64,000 bases of DNA from Alphaproteobacteria bacterium. Its GTDB lineage: Bacteria > Pseudomonadota > Alphaproteobacteria > Rhodospirillales > Rhodospirillaceae. Numbering within the stretch: position 1 is the stretch's first letter; the number at the start of each line of letters is the position of its first letter. The notes beneath the pieces were generated by a model, which did no database searches, was not told the DNA's origin, and was given only the letters and a program-made list of their open reading frames with translations. The translations under genes were made by a program, and so were the position numbers. This document shows, piece by piece, positions 1-8,280 of this stretch. The stretch covers positions 62,001 through 126,000 of the forward strand of contig JAURPI010000042.1 of NCBI GenBank assembly GCA_030835385.1, written 5' to 3'.

Positions 1-1782
1 CCAAGCATCTTCGAGCAAACCCTCGGTGTGCTTAGCCGCAACGACATCACCTTTCGCTTTGTACACTTCTGCAAGACCAAACAGCGCTAAGCCGTTGTTC
101 GGTGCGTCGATTAGACTCGCCTTAAGTGCACGCTCCGCGTCATCGGTCCGACCGGCTGCAAGGTATGCCGCACCCAAAGACTGACGCACCGGATAATACC
201 AATAAGGCGGCTCCATATAATTGACCGTATCTTGCAAGGACACGGCCGCTTCAAAATGCCCAATTGCAGCGTCCGATTCATTATTCGACTGGGCGATACG
301 ACCAAGGGCAACCTGTTGCGCTATCGACAATAAGGTCGGTGCTGGCACGCCGTTCCCGGTTAAACCACGAAAATCGGAATTGTCATTTAAGGCGGCGATG
401 GCATCCACTTCGGCCAATGCATCGCCGGACTGATTGTTTTTTACCAGGGATATGGCACGGGCGTAGTGCCACATGGCCTTCACGTAGGGTGCATCATGGC
501 CGGGATCGGGCAAAGCCATAATCTGGTCGTGGCTGCCCAGTTCAGCATAGGCGAACAAAGGCGACACTTTGACCGGTTGCACACCCGGCGCTGAGCTGGC
601 CATCGCCATCGGAATTAAAGCATCGAGCTTGTCCGCATACTCAAGAGTTCGGTCACGGTCTCCGGCCATGAAGGCGGACACCAGAACGAAGTGCACGTTG
701 TGGGGATAGTAACCAAACTGATATATGCCACCGCCAATAGCCTCAGGCCGTTGGAAGTAAGCCTCATCCACGGCAACAGCCCTCACGTTGGTTTCGAGGG
801 AATCGAGGTAGCGCCCGACGCGGTAGTAAATGTGTGACGGCATGTGAACCATGTGTCCCGCACCAGGCATTAGGTCTTCCATAATCTCTGCGTAGGGCTC
901 GACCTTAGTCGGCATCACCGACGCTTCCAGTAAATGAATATATAAGTGTATGGCACCCGGGTGACTGGGGTTATCGGCAAGCACCTGCTCGACCAAGGCT
1001 ACTGCCGTGCCAATACGCCCAGCCGGTGTGCGACCATCCGCTTCCCAGTAGATCCACGGTGACTCATTCATGATAGCGTCCGCTGTGATCAACGCGATGC
1101 CATGGTCATCGGGATATTGAGCTTGAACATCAATCATCGCTGACGCAAATGCAGCGTGATATGGCGCCGGACGGCGGGAGGCATCTTCGCCATAGCGAGT
1201 AGCCAATGCTGCGATAAGAGCCTGCTCCCGCGGGGACGCATTGCCCGCATTGGCCATTGCCCGGTCTACAGCGGACAACGCCTGATCAACGACATCAGGA
1301 GACATGGGCAAATTGATATTCGGACCGAGTGCATACGCTTCACCCCATGCACATAAAGCACAATCCGGATCTATGTCTTGCGCCACCTGGAAGGACCGCA
1401 CAGCCTCTGCATGATTGAAGGCATAGGCGAAGCGTAGACCTTGATCAAAATAGGCCAACGCCATTGGAGAGTCCGAAGTCGCAGCGTAGGTCACTGTGCC
1501 GAGATCAGAATAGAGAGGTGGTCGATTCGCTTTCTCCGACGGATCGGTCGCCGCCCCTGCTTGTCTCATCGCCGCGGCTGCCAAAACTTGCCGCAGCAAA
1601 TTGGGCTGCGACTGGCCAGCCGGACCACACATGGCTCCGCCAACCACAGCAGGGCTAAACAACTCCGCCATTTTATCCGCATCCGCGACCTGGGGGTCAG
1701 CGCCCTCAAACCTAGCCCCGGCCAACCCAGTGACTAACAGTGTTGTGAACAGGGCAACGGCAATTCTCTGTAGCGTCAACAT
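1..1782 (-). CDS. Exported tetratricopeptide-repeat protein (3' end outside window)
   Basis: I read this directly on the minus strand as an uninterrupted frame from an ATG at 1780-1782 to the left edge (594 codons), so the C-terminus is missing. The ATG follows an AAGGAG ribosome-binding site about 7 nt upstream. Residues 1-23 form a Sec signal peptide (basic start, hydrophobic LFTTLLVTGLAGA). Residues 111-127 (YFDQGLRFAYAFNHAEA) and 141-157 (CALCAWGEAYALGPNIN) are the hallmark of a large exported TPR family common in marine proteobacteria. Further helix-turn-helix repeats follow, including HIYYRVGRY. The expected role is a periplasmic protein-interaction scaffold; the substrate is unknown. 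It is transcribed away from the secreted pair at 2002-2830, and the 219-bp divergent gap probably holds both promoters. Confidence 0.85.
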   Translation of the reverse strand, partial: MLTLQRIAVALFTTLLVTGLAGARFEGADPQVADADKMAELFSPAVVGGAMCGPAGQSQPNLLRQVLAAAAMRQAGAATDPSEKANRPPLYSDLGTVTYAATSDSPMALAYFDQGLRFAYAFNHAEAVRSFQVAQDIDPDCALCAWGEAYALGPNINLPMSPDVVDQALSAVDRAMANAGNASPREQALIAALATRYGEDASRRPAPYHAAFASAMIDVQAQYPDDHGIALITADAIMNESPWIYWEADGRTPAGRIGTAVALVEQVLADNPSHPGAIHLYIHLLEASVMPTKVEPYAEIMEDLMPGAGHMVHMPSHIYYRVGRYLDSLETNVRAVAVDEAYFQRPEAIGGGIYQFGYYPHNVHFVLVSAFMAGDRDRTLEYADKLDALIPMAMASSAPGVQPVKVSPLFAYAELGSHDQIMALPDPGHDAPYVKAMWHYARAISLVKNNQSGDALAEVDAIAALNDNSDFRGLTGNGVPAPTLLSIAQQVALGRIAQSNNESDAAIGHFEAAVSLQDTVNYMEPPYWYYPVRQSLGAAYLAAGRTDDAERALKASLIDAPNNGLALFGLAEVYKAKGDVVAAKHTEGLLEDAW

Positions 1783-2001
1783 GGCGCTCTCCTTCAAAAT
1801 CAGAGGCCTGAGAATAAGGTTGGTTCGCCATATCACAACACGAATATTCGCACGGCGACAATACAGCCCTGTGGAGCAACCTTAAGCTCCAGGCAGGCGT
1901 TCGATAGTGTTCCCCAGGACAAGCACAAAGTTTTGCCGTAATTGCCTCACATCATACACTTTCGATACCTCACCAATTCGTATGGATCAAAGGACCAGAC
2001 A

Positions 2002-2409
2002 ATGTCCCAAAGCATAACTCGTAGATTTACCCAGTCGGGATGCGCGGTTGTACTGGCAGCAGCCTTAGCCATGAGCGGAAACGCACCAGCTTTTGCCCAA
2101 GGTAACGTCCCGGAAATTGGCGAAGTTGATCAATGCATCCCCCTTACACGCATCAAGCGCACCAAAGCCGTCGACAATCAAACCATCGTCGTCGAAATGC
2201 GTGGTCAAGACGGCTGGCGCAAAATGGAAACCGCCAGCCGCTGCATCGGTCTAAAAATTGAAGACAGTTTCAGTTATTCGACATCCCTGACTCAGCTCTG
2301 CAAAGGGGATATCATCAGGGTTCTTGGTACAGGCGGTGCAAGCTGTGGCTTATCGCAAATAACCGTTATCTCAGAAGAAGATGCGAAAGCACTGGTGAAA
2401 AAGAAATAG
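2002..2409 (+). CDS. Small secreted protein, paralogue 1 (DUF6491-like pattern)
   Basis: 135 aa. The start is placed at ATG 2002 because AAAGGA lies about 8 nt upstream and a clean Sec signal peptide follows (basic SITRR, hydrophobic stretch, cleavage after APAFAQ). An in-frame ATG at 1942 would add 20 non-signal residues. The mature part holds four cysteines in segments QCIPL, SRCIGLK, QLCKGD and ASCGLS, plus a DNQTIVVEM strand. The next gene repeats the same pattern at roughly half identity, so the two are a tandem duplication. The CIPL / DNQTI layout resembles DUF6491-type periplasmic proteins; that family name is from memory and untested. No enzymatic motif is visible. It is probably a small disulfide-bonded periplasmic protein. 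Confidence 0.8.
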   Translation: MSQSITRRFTQSGCAVVLAAALAMSGNAPAFAQGNVPEIGEVDQCIPLTRIKRTKAVDNQTIVVEMRGQDGWRKMETASRCIGLKIEDSFSYSTSLTQLCKGDIIRVLGTGGASCGLSQITVISEEDAKALVKKK

Positions 2410-2461
2410 TCCACATTTAGTCATCGAAGATCAGACGCACGCTCTATTTTAGGAGAGTCTA

Positions 2462-2830
2462 ATGAAAGCTTTTTTTCTAGCCCTGCCAATCACATTGATT
2501 GCAGCAGCCACCACATTGCCCGCCGCGGCGGAAACTGAAGGGGAAGAACAAACCCAACAGTGCATTCGCTTACAGTATGTCGATCAAACACCGGTGATCG
2601 ACAACAAAACCATTTTGGTTGAGATGAAGGGCAACAAATTTAAGCGGATTGATCTTCGTAATCGGTGTAGCGGTTTGAAGTTAGAAGGCGGCTTTAGCCA
2701 TTCGACGTCAATCAACAAACTCTGCAAACAAGATACATTGCAGGTACTGCGGTCCGGCGGCTTTTGCATGATCGACAAGATTGTCGATATCACGGAAGAA
2801 GAAGCCCTAGCCCTAAAGAAGAAGAGCTAG
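2462..2830 (+). CDS. Small secreted protein, paralogue 2
   Basis: 122 aa, with an AGGAGAG ribosome-binding site just before ATG 2462. A Sec signal peptide (MKAFFLALPITLIAAATTLPAAA) is followed by an acidic linker and the same core as the upstream gene: QCIRL, DNKTILVEMKG, NRCSGLKLEGGFSHSTS, KLCKQD, a late cysteine and ITEEEALALKKK. The 52-bp spacing and shared strand suggest co-transcription with its paralogue. It is convergent with the cupin operon, with only 12 bp between the stop codons. Function is unknown; the lysine-rich C-terminus is shared by both copies. Confidence 0.8.
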   Translation: MKAFFLALPITLIAAATTLPAAAETEGEEQTQQCIRLQYVDQTPVIDNKTILVEMKGNKFKRIDLRNRCSGLKLEGGFSHSTSINKLCKQDTLQVLRSGGFCMIDKIVDITEEEALALKKKS

Positions 2831-2842
2831 GCACTTACCGCT

Positions 2843-3574
2843 CTATTGCGTGGGTGGACCGACCGTAAAATAGATCGTTGCAGATTCAGCACACGTGAGA
2901 GCCCGCCGGGTCGAACCCGGCGGCTCAAAACTATAGCAACCCTGGCTATAGTTCTGCCCATCAGAACAATCGAGGGATCCCTCAAGAACGTACATCTCCT
3001 CAAAGCGGTCAAGGCGTTCACCGTTTTTACCGCTCGACCATCCGGCCTCGGTCTCTAACAACACTGACCCTTCGCCGGTTTCTGGATGAAGACTCAAAAC
3101 AAAACGCGTGGCCTTGTCGAGTTGCTCCCAGGGCTCGCCCAAAGGGTCCGCATGGTAGGCGACGGATCGCGCGGGTGGATGTTCGCTGACATAGTAGGGA
3201 GACAACTGCTTGGGTTCGTCGACAAAGTTGAAATCCAATTCTTGCCCCACACGAGAAAGAAACCAGGATTCTTCAGGTACAGCACTCTTGAACCCGTGCA
3301 CCGTCTCCGGCGGATGAAAACAATAGGACTGCGGGGTAAGCCACACCTGACTATCAAATGACATCCGACCTTTAACGATGAGCAACTCTTCAGTGGTATG
3401 ATGATAATGCGCGGCGCCAGGCGGGTTCATTCCCTCTTCGGGCAGCAACCGGTTTAAGGCAGTACGCTCACCAGTCTCAGGGTCGCGACTGAGCAGTTTG
3501 GAGTAAATCCCCGGCGGCCCAGGTTTGGCCCAAGGCATCGCGTTCGTATCAAGAAAAGGAACTGGGTCGCGCAT
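2843..3574 (-). CDS. Double-cupin protein
   Basis: 243 aa, ATG start. The first cupin fold centres on residues 55-75, where AHYHHTTEELLIVKG matches cupin motif 1 (two or three His plus Glu as metal ligands), followed by CFHPPETVHGF as motif 2. A second, degenerate cupin spans about 135-240 (RFEEMYVLEGSLDC, CYSFEPPGSTRRA), where the His ligands are mostly replaced. No signal peptide, so it is cytoplasmic. It resembles ChrR-like / DUF4437-type cupins, which are often coded next to catabolic oxidases. It is the last gene of the minus-strand set containing another double cupin and the amine oxidase. It may be a metal-dependent oxygenase, isomerase or sensor; no substrate can be inferred. Confidence 0.75.
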   Translation of the reverse strand: MRDPVPFLDTNAMPWAKPGPPGIYSKLLSRDPETGERTALNRLLPEEGMNPPGAAHYHHTTEELLIVKGRMSFDSQVWLTPQSYCFHPPETVHGFKSAVPEESWFLSRVGQELDFNFVDEPKQLSPYYVSEHPPARSVAYHADPLGEPWEQLDKATRFVLSLHPETGEGSVLLETEAGWSSGKNGERLDRFEEMYVLEGSLDCSDGQNYSQGCYSFEPPGSTRRALTCAESATIYFTVGPPTQ

Positions 3575-3653
3575 GGCACCAACATTTAATGATTAGACAA
3601 GTCATGAGTATGTCCCGCCCCGGGGCTTAGGACTAGCCGAACCTGCACCGTGC

Positions 3654-4397
3654 TCAAGACGTGAAATTTATTTCCCATTGGCCATCGTGCCACTCAAGAA
3701 TGGTTGCGCCGGCGTTGGAATGCTCGTGATAGCCATGCACCCCAAAGGCAGGGTTGTGCAGATAGCTGCCAGGAGTCATCAGGCGAGTGTCGTCTGGTCC
3801 GATGTCACCTTTGAGGCAAAAAATTTCCTCATGGACCGGATGCCAATTGGGACCCTTGCCCTCAAAGCCCCCTGGGACCGTAAGAAGCCGTGTGTCTGCC
3901 CCCGTATCCGGGTCTTGCCACAGCACCCGACGGGCAAATCCATCGAGCCTCGTGCCGTCGATCACCGGCACGATGGGTTCAACGTCGTAAGCAGTAGACA
4001 AAATAACCGGTTGGGCTGAACTGGGCTTCGCCGTTTTCGCATTGTCGAAAATAACAACGAGCTCAGCGCCAGTATCGGACGTGATTGCGGGAACCGGCGC
4101 ACCCGTCGGGATAACAAAGAAACCGTCCTGTTGGAGATCTATATTGCCAAGCTTCGAGGAACCTGAAACTACGTACCCTTGGATCGTCGCTGGTGCCGCA
4201 TCAACAGGAGTACTCACCTGCCCCTTTGGAAACCGAACGACAGCGCTACGTACAGATCCATCATCCAACGCCCGTAGAACCTTTCCAACTCCTGTGCCGG
4301 GCCAACACGCCCCCATGTCATGCCAAGCAATGTCAGCGGTAGGGAAACACCGTGACAGGTTATGTGACAGGGTCGGCGCTTCCATATCAAAGTCCAC
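3654..4397 (-). CDS. Double-cupin protein (DUF4437-like)
   Basis: 247 aa from a GTG at 4397, or 243 aa from ATG 4385. Neither start has a strong ribosome-binding site; the GTG overlaps the end of the upstream gene by 11 bp, which fits translational coupling. The C-terminal cupin carries NWHPVHEEIFCLKGD and a late HGYHEHSNAG, giving a plausible His/Glu metal site. The N-terminal cupin (about residues 20-120) has lost the His cluster. The arrangement, one active and one structural cupin, is typical of ChrR/DUF4437 proteins. No export signal. The operon position between the protein of unknown function at 4387-5184 and the cupin at 2843-3574 suggests one pathway. Confidence 0.7.
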   Translation of the reverse strand: MDFDMEAPTLSHNLSRCFPTADIAWHDMGACWPGTGVGKVLRALDDGSVRSAVVRFPKGQVSTPVDAAPATIQGYVVSGSSKLGNIDLQQDGFFVIPTGAPVPAITSDTGAELVVIFDNAKTAKPSSAQPVILSTAYDVEPIVPVIDGTRLDGFARRVLWQDPDTGADTRLLTVPGGFEGKGPNWHPVHEEIFCLKGDIGPDDTRLMTPGSYLHNPAFGVHGYHEHSNAGATILEWHDGQWEINFTS

Positions 4398-5184
4398 TAG
4401 TGGTTATTTCCAATTCTGTGGTTTCGAATTCCAATCCGACACCAGGACCAAACTTCAGTGACATTCTAAGAATGCCGCAATCCGGATCAGCCAACCAAAT
4501 CTCGGTTCCACTGAGCATACGGAAGTGATTGGCGGGAACCTGCTGTCCATCTGCCAAGGTTAATTTTGTTTTGCCGAGAAACGTATATTCCGAGGTGACA
4601 AAGCCGCCGACCACGGTGCCCTGTCGCGACCCACCAGCCCAATAGAAAGAGTGTGGCTGTTCACCCGGACCTGCGTAGTCATAGTCGAGAAAGTGCAAAC
4701 CATCGCCAGAGTTGGGGCCGGTGCCTATAGAGTCGGCAGCGTCAAAAGCTTCAATGTATTCTGTTTTGGGTTCTCCGGAGGAACCCTCAAAACCACTGTC
4801 GGTTGCGGTAACGTGAGCCCCCAGGCCCTGCAACACGACATAGGTTGACCCCAAAATGCCGGAGCCATTGACGTTACTCATGAAAGCTTCTTTGACGTGA
4901 TTTTGGGCGCCCACACGAACCATGGCATGCCGTGTTTCATTAAACCTTTTACTCGTCGAGATAACGTGGAGATAGCGCTGTCCATTCGTATGAACGTACA
5001 TCGTCCAGTGTTCGACACCGCAAGGCGCATTGTTTTCGTTTGTGTCTCTGCACTCCGTTTTGCCGCGAATGACCTTCGCGATACCGGCACCGTATTCCTC
5101 TGCGATGGTCAGCCCACTCAAAGAAACTGACCCTACGCCTGTTAAGACAGCGACCTCTGCGAACGCAGCCAACCGGACGCACAT
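4387..5184 (-). CDS. Protein of unknown function, start unusual
   Basis: 265 aa from ATG 5184. No recognised catalytic motif. The body is beta-rich with an acidic, glycine-rich middle, and the end (ANHFRMLSGTEIWLADPDCG) resembles the C-terminal half of DUF3108/DUF6134-type secreted proteins, a weak pattern match. The N-terminus is only moderately hydrophobic and is not a convincing signal peptide. Upstream in the same frame there is a second ATG (5206-5208) with a good GAGAGG site, but a TAA at 5191-5193 cuts it off after five codons. Either a nonsense mutation has shortened the gene or a five-codon leader precedes it. It overlaps the next cupin gene by 11 bp. Confidence 0.6.
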   Translation of the reverse strand: MCVRLAAFAEVAVLTGVGSVSLSGLTIAEEYGAGIAKVIRGKTECRDTNENNAPCGVEHWTMYVHTNGQRYLHVISTSKRFNETRHAMVRVGAQNHVKEAFMSNVNGSGILGSTYVVLQGLGAHVTATDSGFEGSSGEPKTEYIEAFDAADSIGTGPNSGDGLHFLDYDYAGPGEQPHSFYWAGGSRQGTVVGGFVTSEYTFLGKTKLTLADGQQVPANHFRMLSGTEIWLADPDCGILRMSLKFGPGVGLEFETTELEITTSGL

Positions 5185-5190
5185 TGCGCT

Positions 5191-5208
5191 TTACTGCAGA
5201 TCAATCAT
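5191..5208 (-). other. Five-codon mini-ORF in frame with the downstream gene
   Basis: On the minus strand GAGAGG sits about 6 nt before ATG 5206-5208. The frame reads Met-Ile-Asp-Leu-Gln and stops at TAA 5191-5193. Two codons later the same frame reopens at the ATG of the 265-aa gene. The better ribosome-binding site belongs to the mini-ORF, so the main gene may depend on re-initiation, or this is a recent CAA-to-TAA type lesion. Confidence 0.4.
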
Positions 5209-5249
5209 CTTTGCCTCTCTTGTTTGTAGATAACGAGGAGATAACCCCT

Positions 5250-6737
5250 CTACGTCCGATCAAGTATTTCAAAGGCGGCGCGTTCGCCTGATTCCATCGC
5301 CGCTTCCATGCCGTACTCCAAGCGACGGGTGTGCTCGCCTGCAAAATGAAGTCGGCCGTGAGGAACAATCATTTCATTGGCGAACGCGGTCACCTGTCCC
5401 GGAGCAAACATCGGGCTACATCCCCGCTGCAAAGGCTGATTACCCCAAGAGTGATAGCGTAGAATTTCAATCTGCCCTTTTGTTGAGGGACGGACGCGCT
5501 CCAGTTCTTTAATCAAAAAGTTTGATGCCTCTTGAGGCGACCGAGATGCAACCTGGAGACCTGCCTGACCCGTAACCACAAACATCCCACGATGCTCGCC
5601 TTCACCCGTATGATTATCCATCACCCAAAACATGCGAATGGGGCCGTCGGTATTTAAGGACGGCTCAAAACCATCGTCTTGCCAAAACGGCGCCTTAATC
5701 CGACAGAACGCCCGTGTGGTCTCGGCATAGTTTAATTTTTGTATGGCTTGAAACTGAGGTCCCGGCGGCCTTGGCCAAATAGAGACCGCGCGCAGAACAG
5801 TGAACGGCAGTGATGAAATCACAAAACGGGCGCGGTAACGGCTGCCATCAAGGGTGCGGACATCAACAGCTTCCTGCTCAGAGTCTATCGCCGTGACCTG
5901 CTGGTTTATGCGGACCTGTTCCCCCAGTTGAGCTGCCATGGCCAAGGGCAGCATCGCGGTACCACCCAAAATATTCTTGGGCCAAAACTCGATCGGCTCC
6001 CCGTTGTCATCCAATGGGCCCACAAACTGAGATTCCAAAGCGCCCCGGGTTCGTTCTTGGAAGTACCGCAGCGCCGACACGCTATGCAGTTCAGTTCCAA
6101 GACCCGATACGGCCGCAAATCGAATACCCTCCTCTGATACTCCGTTTCGCCGCATAAGCTCGGCGACCGAGATGTCATAATCGGAAAATCGCGGATCAAG
6201 CCAGTCGTCCAACTCAACCAAAGGGTTGAGCCTTGCCAGCGTGGCCGAGCCAAATGCAGTTGCGGGAATCTCCCGCTCTTCTCCTTGAAGTGGGTTGGCT
6301 GGGGAGTCGGCCCAATCTTCAGATTTGATATGCATACCATTCATATGGAAAGAGAACGGCAGCACAAATCGATCTTGATCGATCAACGTGAGGTCTAACC
6401 GGTCCATTGCGTCGAGCACTCGCGCATAAGACCCACTAATTTGTGAGGCACCCAATTCTATTGGGACTTCACCAGCATTGGTCTCCCAGGTTTCTTTGGC
6501 TGACCAGACTCGGCCACCGATTCGGCTGCTGCCTTCCAACACCAGTACGCTTAGTCCAGAGTCCGCTAAAATACCGGCGGCGTTCAGACCCGACAGGCCA
6601 GCCCCAATGACAATCACGTCTGCCTGTTCATTCGCGCGCGCGCGGCCGGTGTGAACAAACGGCCCAACGGTTGATAATGACAAACCGGCTACACCCGCTT
6701 TTTGACCGAAGGATCTACGGCTCAACATCTTGGACAT
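5250..6737 (-). CDS. Tat-exported flavin monoamine oxidase family protein
   Basis: 495 aa, ATG 6737 (ATG 6728 is also possible). Residues 7-9 begin a twin-arginine signal (SRRSFGQKAG) followed by a short hydrophobic stretch, so the folded FAD enzyme should reach the periplasm. The Rossmann FAD motif IGAGLSGLNAAGILADSG starts near residue 45, with EGSSRIGGRVW just after it. The C-terminal FAD-binding signature LHFAGEHTRRLEYGMEAAMESG is present. Amine oxidases of this type oxidise primary or secondary amines to imines with H2O2 release; the substrate cannot be read from the sequence. A paralogue lies at 19511-20944. It is upstream of, and probably linked to, the unknown-protein and cupin genes on the same strand. 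Confidence 0.88.
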   Translation of the reverse strand: MSKMLSRRSFGQKAGVAGLSLSTVGPFVHTGRARANEQADVIVIGAGLSGLNAAGILADSGLSVLVLEGSSRIGGRVWSAKETWETNAGEVPIELGASQISGSYARVLDAMDRLDLTLIDQDRFVLPFSFHMNGMHIKSEDWADSPANPLQGEEREIPATAFGSATLARLNPLVELDDWLDPRFSDYDISVAELMRRNGVSEEGIRFAAVSGLGTELHSVSALRYFQERTRGALESQFVGPLDDNGEPIEFWPKNILGGTAMLPLAMAAQLGEQVRINQQVTAIDSEQEAVDVRTLDGSRYRARFVISSLPFTVLRAVSIWPRPPGPQFQAIQKLNYAETTRAFCRIKAPFWQDDGFEPSLNTDGPIRMFWVMDNHTGEGEHRGMFVVTGQAGLQVASRSPQEASNFLIKELERVRPSTKGQIEILRYHSWGNQPLQRGCSPMFAPGQVTAFANEMIVPHGRLHFAGEHTRRLEYGMEAAMESGERAAFEILDRT

Positions 6738-6858
6738 AATTGCGCTCTGCAGAAGTTTGTATGGTCTTTGTCTCTGTGTTGACCGTCAGCATAGTGCCGC
6801 ATCCAGGTCAGCAGGCAACCGACTGGAACTGCGTTCGCCAGTTGGTGGGGCGCCCAAC

Positions 6859-6888
6859 AAAAAAGCCCGGCTTCAAAGCAGGGCTTTT
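6859..6888 (-). terminator. Rho-independent terminator after the 6911-7849 gene
   Basis: Read on the minus strand, AAAAGCCC pairs with GGGCTTTT around a 12-nt loop and is followed by a run of six T (A-run at 6859-6864). It lies 22 bp past the stop of the cupin gene, so it separates that gene from the amine oxidase operon. Confidence 0.8.
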
Positions 6889-6910
6889 CAGTGTTGCTAT
6901 GCGCTCCAAC

Positions 6911-7849
6911 CTACGGCCAGTGGCTGCCGTCCGGTTGAATGACTTGCGCCGTATCAGCTTCCATTGGATCAACGTGATCATGCGGGTGCTCAAAGTCATG
7001 AGGCACATGGTTGTGATCTTGGGTCAAAATCCACTTGTACATGGCTGGCTTCTGGCGAGCCAAACGGGCTGCTGCGCGCTCCGCATTTTCTTGCGGTGAC
7101 GAATACGGGTCATGGTGGAAGTGGTTGTGCAAATCCCCATCGGTCCGGCCGATCGCCAAAATACCGCGCTCAGAGGCGAAGCACCCATGGTTGATGTATG
7201 CCGGACGCCAGAAGTAACCGCCGGTCGGCAAGGTACCGAATTGCATCATCCAGGAGTCACCCCAGATGTGATAAGCCTCTTCGGCGCAGTCATGGTAACT
7301 GATGTTGTCCTGCCAAAAGCCGGGCACCATGCAGTACAAGAACGTCATGCCGTGGGTTTTCTCATCGTAGTGCAGCATCTTGAGCAGACAGCCAGGTGCT
7401 GTGGCGGGGAACAGCGCGTTACCTGTCCAATCCAAACCATCGTAGGAGTTCACGCTGGCGAAGTTCTTTTCGTCGCACTCATCGTGATTGGCATCTGACT
7501 CTTCAAAGCTCGGCGGGCCATTGTTATAAAAAACCAAACACAGAGCACCTTCATCTGACGACATCGCCGGCATCGCTTTACCAGCGGGCACAAACAGATA
7601 GTGACCTTTCTGACAAAGTTGGTCGCCATACTTGAGCGACCCTTCCTGCACGAAAATTTCCATTTCGTTGTAGCAAAAGCCAGGTGGCTGCTTGAAACCG
7701 GCATCGTATTGCACGGTCATTGTCACGGCACCGTGGTCGGTGTCCATGCTCAGGGTTTTGTACTGCATACCGTTGGGCATGCCGGCCATTGTCATTTTCT
7801 TAAAGCCGACGTCGCGATCAACAAACGGTTCAATGTGTGGACGAGCCAT
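6911..7849 (-). CDS. Large double-cupin protein
   Basis: 312 aa, ATG 7849 with GGAGAC 7 nt upstream. Two cupin-like halves: residues 40-110 (FCYNEMEIFVQEGSLKYGD, then YLFVPAGKAMPA) and 165-250 (CAEEAYHIWGDSWMM, then YFWRPAYINHGCFAS). The C-terminus is very rich in histidine and acidic residues, for example DLHNHFHHDP near residue 240 and DHNHVPHDFEHPHDHVDP near 285, and could bind extra metal. Cytoplasmic by lack of a signal. It belongs to the same broad class as the cupins at 2843 and 3654 but is longer. It is followed by a strong terminator, so it forms its own transcription unit, perhaps with the small gene at 7926-8204. Confidence 0.75.
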   Translation of the reverse strand: MARPHIEPFVDRDVGFKKMTMAGMPNGMQYKTLSMDTDHGAVTMTVQYDAGFKQPPGFCYNEMEIFVQEGSLKYGDQLCQKGHYLFVPAGKAMPAMSSDEGALCLVFYNNGPPSFEESDANHDECDEKNFASVNSYDGLDWTGNALFPATAPGCLLKMLHYDEKTHGMTFLYCMVPGFWQDNISYHDCAEEAYHIWGDSWMMQFGTLPTGGYFWRPAYINHGCFASERGILAIGRTDGDLHNHFHHDPYSSPQENAERAAARLARQKPAMYKWILTQDHNHVPHDFEHPHDHVDPMEADTAQVIQPDGSHWP

Positions 7850-7925
7850 AGTGCGTCTCCTGCTAAGCCGCGCTTAAAGGGACCGTTGTGTCACCCCAGA
7901 GCGCAGCGGAAATTTAAATTCTGTT

Positions 7926-8204
7926 CTAAAAAATGACCTGAAGGGGTCGACCGTCGCGGGGACGAATTTCGTCCTTGGGAATGACCCTGCGATTCTCGGC
8001 GTGCCAGTGGAACCCACGGGTCTGAACCCGATGTAAGAAATCAGCGACCCACTGTTCCCGCTCTGAGGAAAGGTCTTCCATTTCTTTAACGATGGTTTCG
8101 TAGCGTTCGAGTTGCTCTTTGAGTTCTTCCTCAAACCACGCCTTTTCTTCAGCCGTCATTTCCGGCCGTAAGTTCTGTTTACCTGTCAGAGTACCAAGTG
8201 TCAC
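7926..8204 (-). CDS. Small coiled-coil hypothetical protein
   Basis: 92 aa. It starts at GTG 8202-8204, chosen because AAGGAGGGAC precedes it by about 6 nt, one of the best ribosome-binding sites in the window. Residues 16-60 are an uninterrupted charged helix (EEKAWFEEELKEQLERYETI and onward) expected to form a coiled coil. The C-terminus (RGFHWHAENRRVIPKDEIRP) is basic. No domain is recognised. It lies 76 bp upstream of the cupin gene on the same strand and could be co-transcribed with it. Confidence 0.7.
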   Translation of the reverse strand: MTLGTLTGKQNLRPEMTAEEKAWFEEELKEQLERYETIVKEMEDLSSEREQWVADFLHRVQTRGFHWHAENRRVIPKDEIRPRDGRPLQVIF

Positions 8205-8237
8205 AACGTCCCTCCTTCGTTATTGAACGCTATCTTA

Positions 8238-8251
8238 GCAAGAAATCTTGC
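8238..8251. repeat. Short perfect inverted repeat upstream of the 92-aa gene
   Basis: GCAAGA AA TCTTGC is a perfect 6-bp palindrome located 34 bp upstream of the GTG start at 8204. It could be an operator half-site pair, but no regulator is nearby and the length alone is not significant. Confidence 0.25.
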
Positions 8252-8280
8252 CTTGAAAACCGGGAATAGGATGAGATGTC

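Noticed and set aside
1930-1943. GTTTTGCCGTAATT also found at 29121-29134, 50-60 bp before two plus-strand genes
   Set aside because: An exact 14-mer pair is expected by chance several times in 64 kb; no -35/-10 pattern supports a shared promoter.
5191-5193. Recoding of TAA as glutamine, suggested by three in-frame TAA codons (5191, 29200, 30040)
   Set aside because: Many intact genes here end correctly at TAA (fetA, the quinone reductase, lepA, infC neighbours), so TAA is a normal stop codon.
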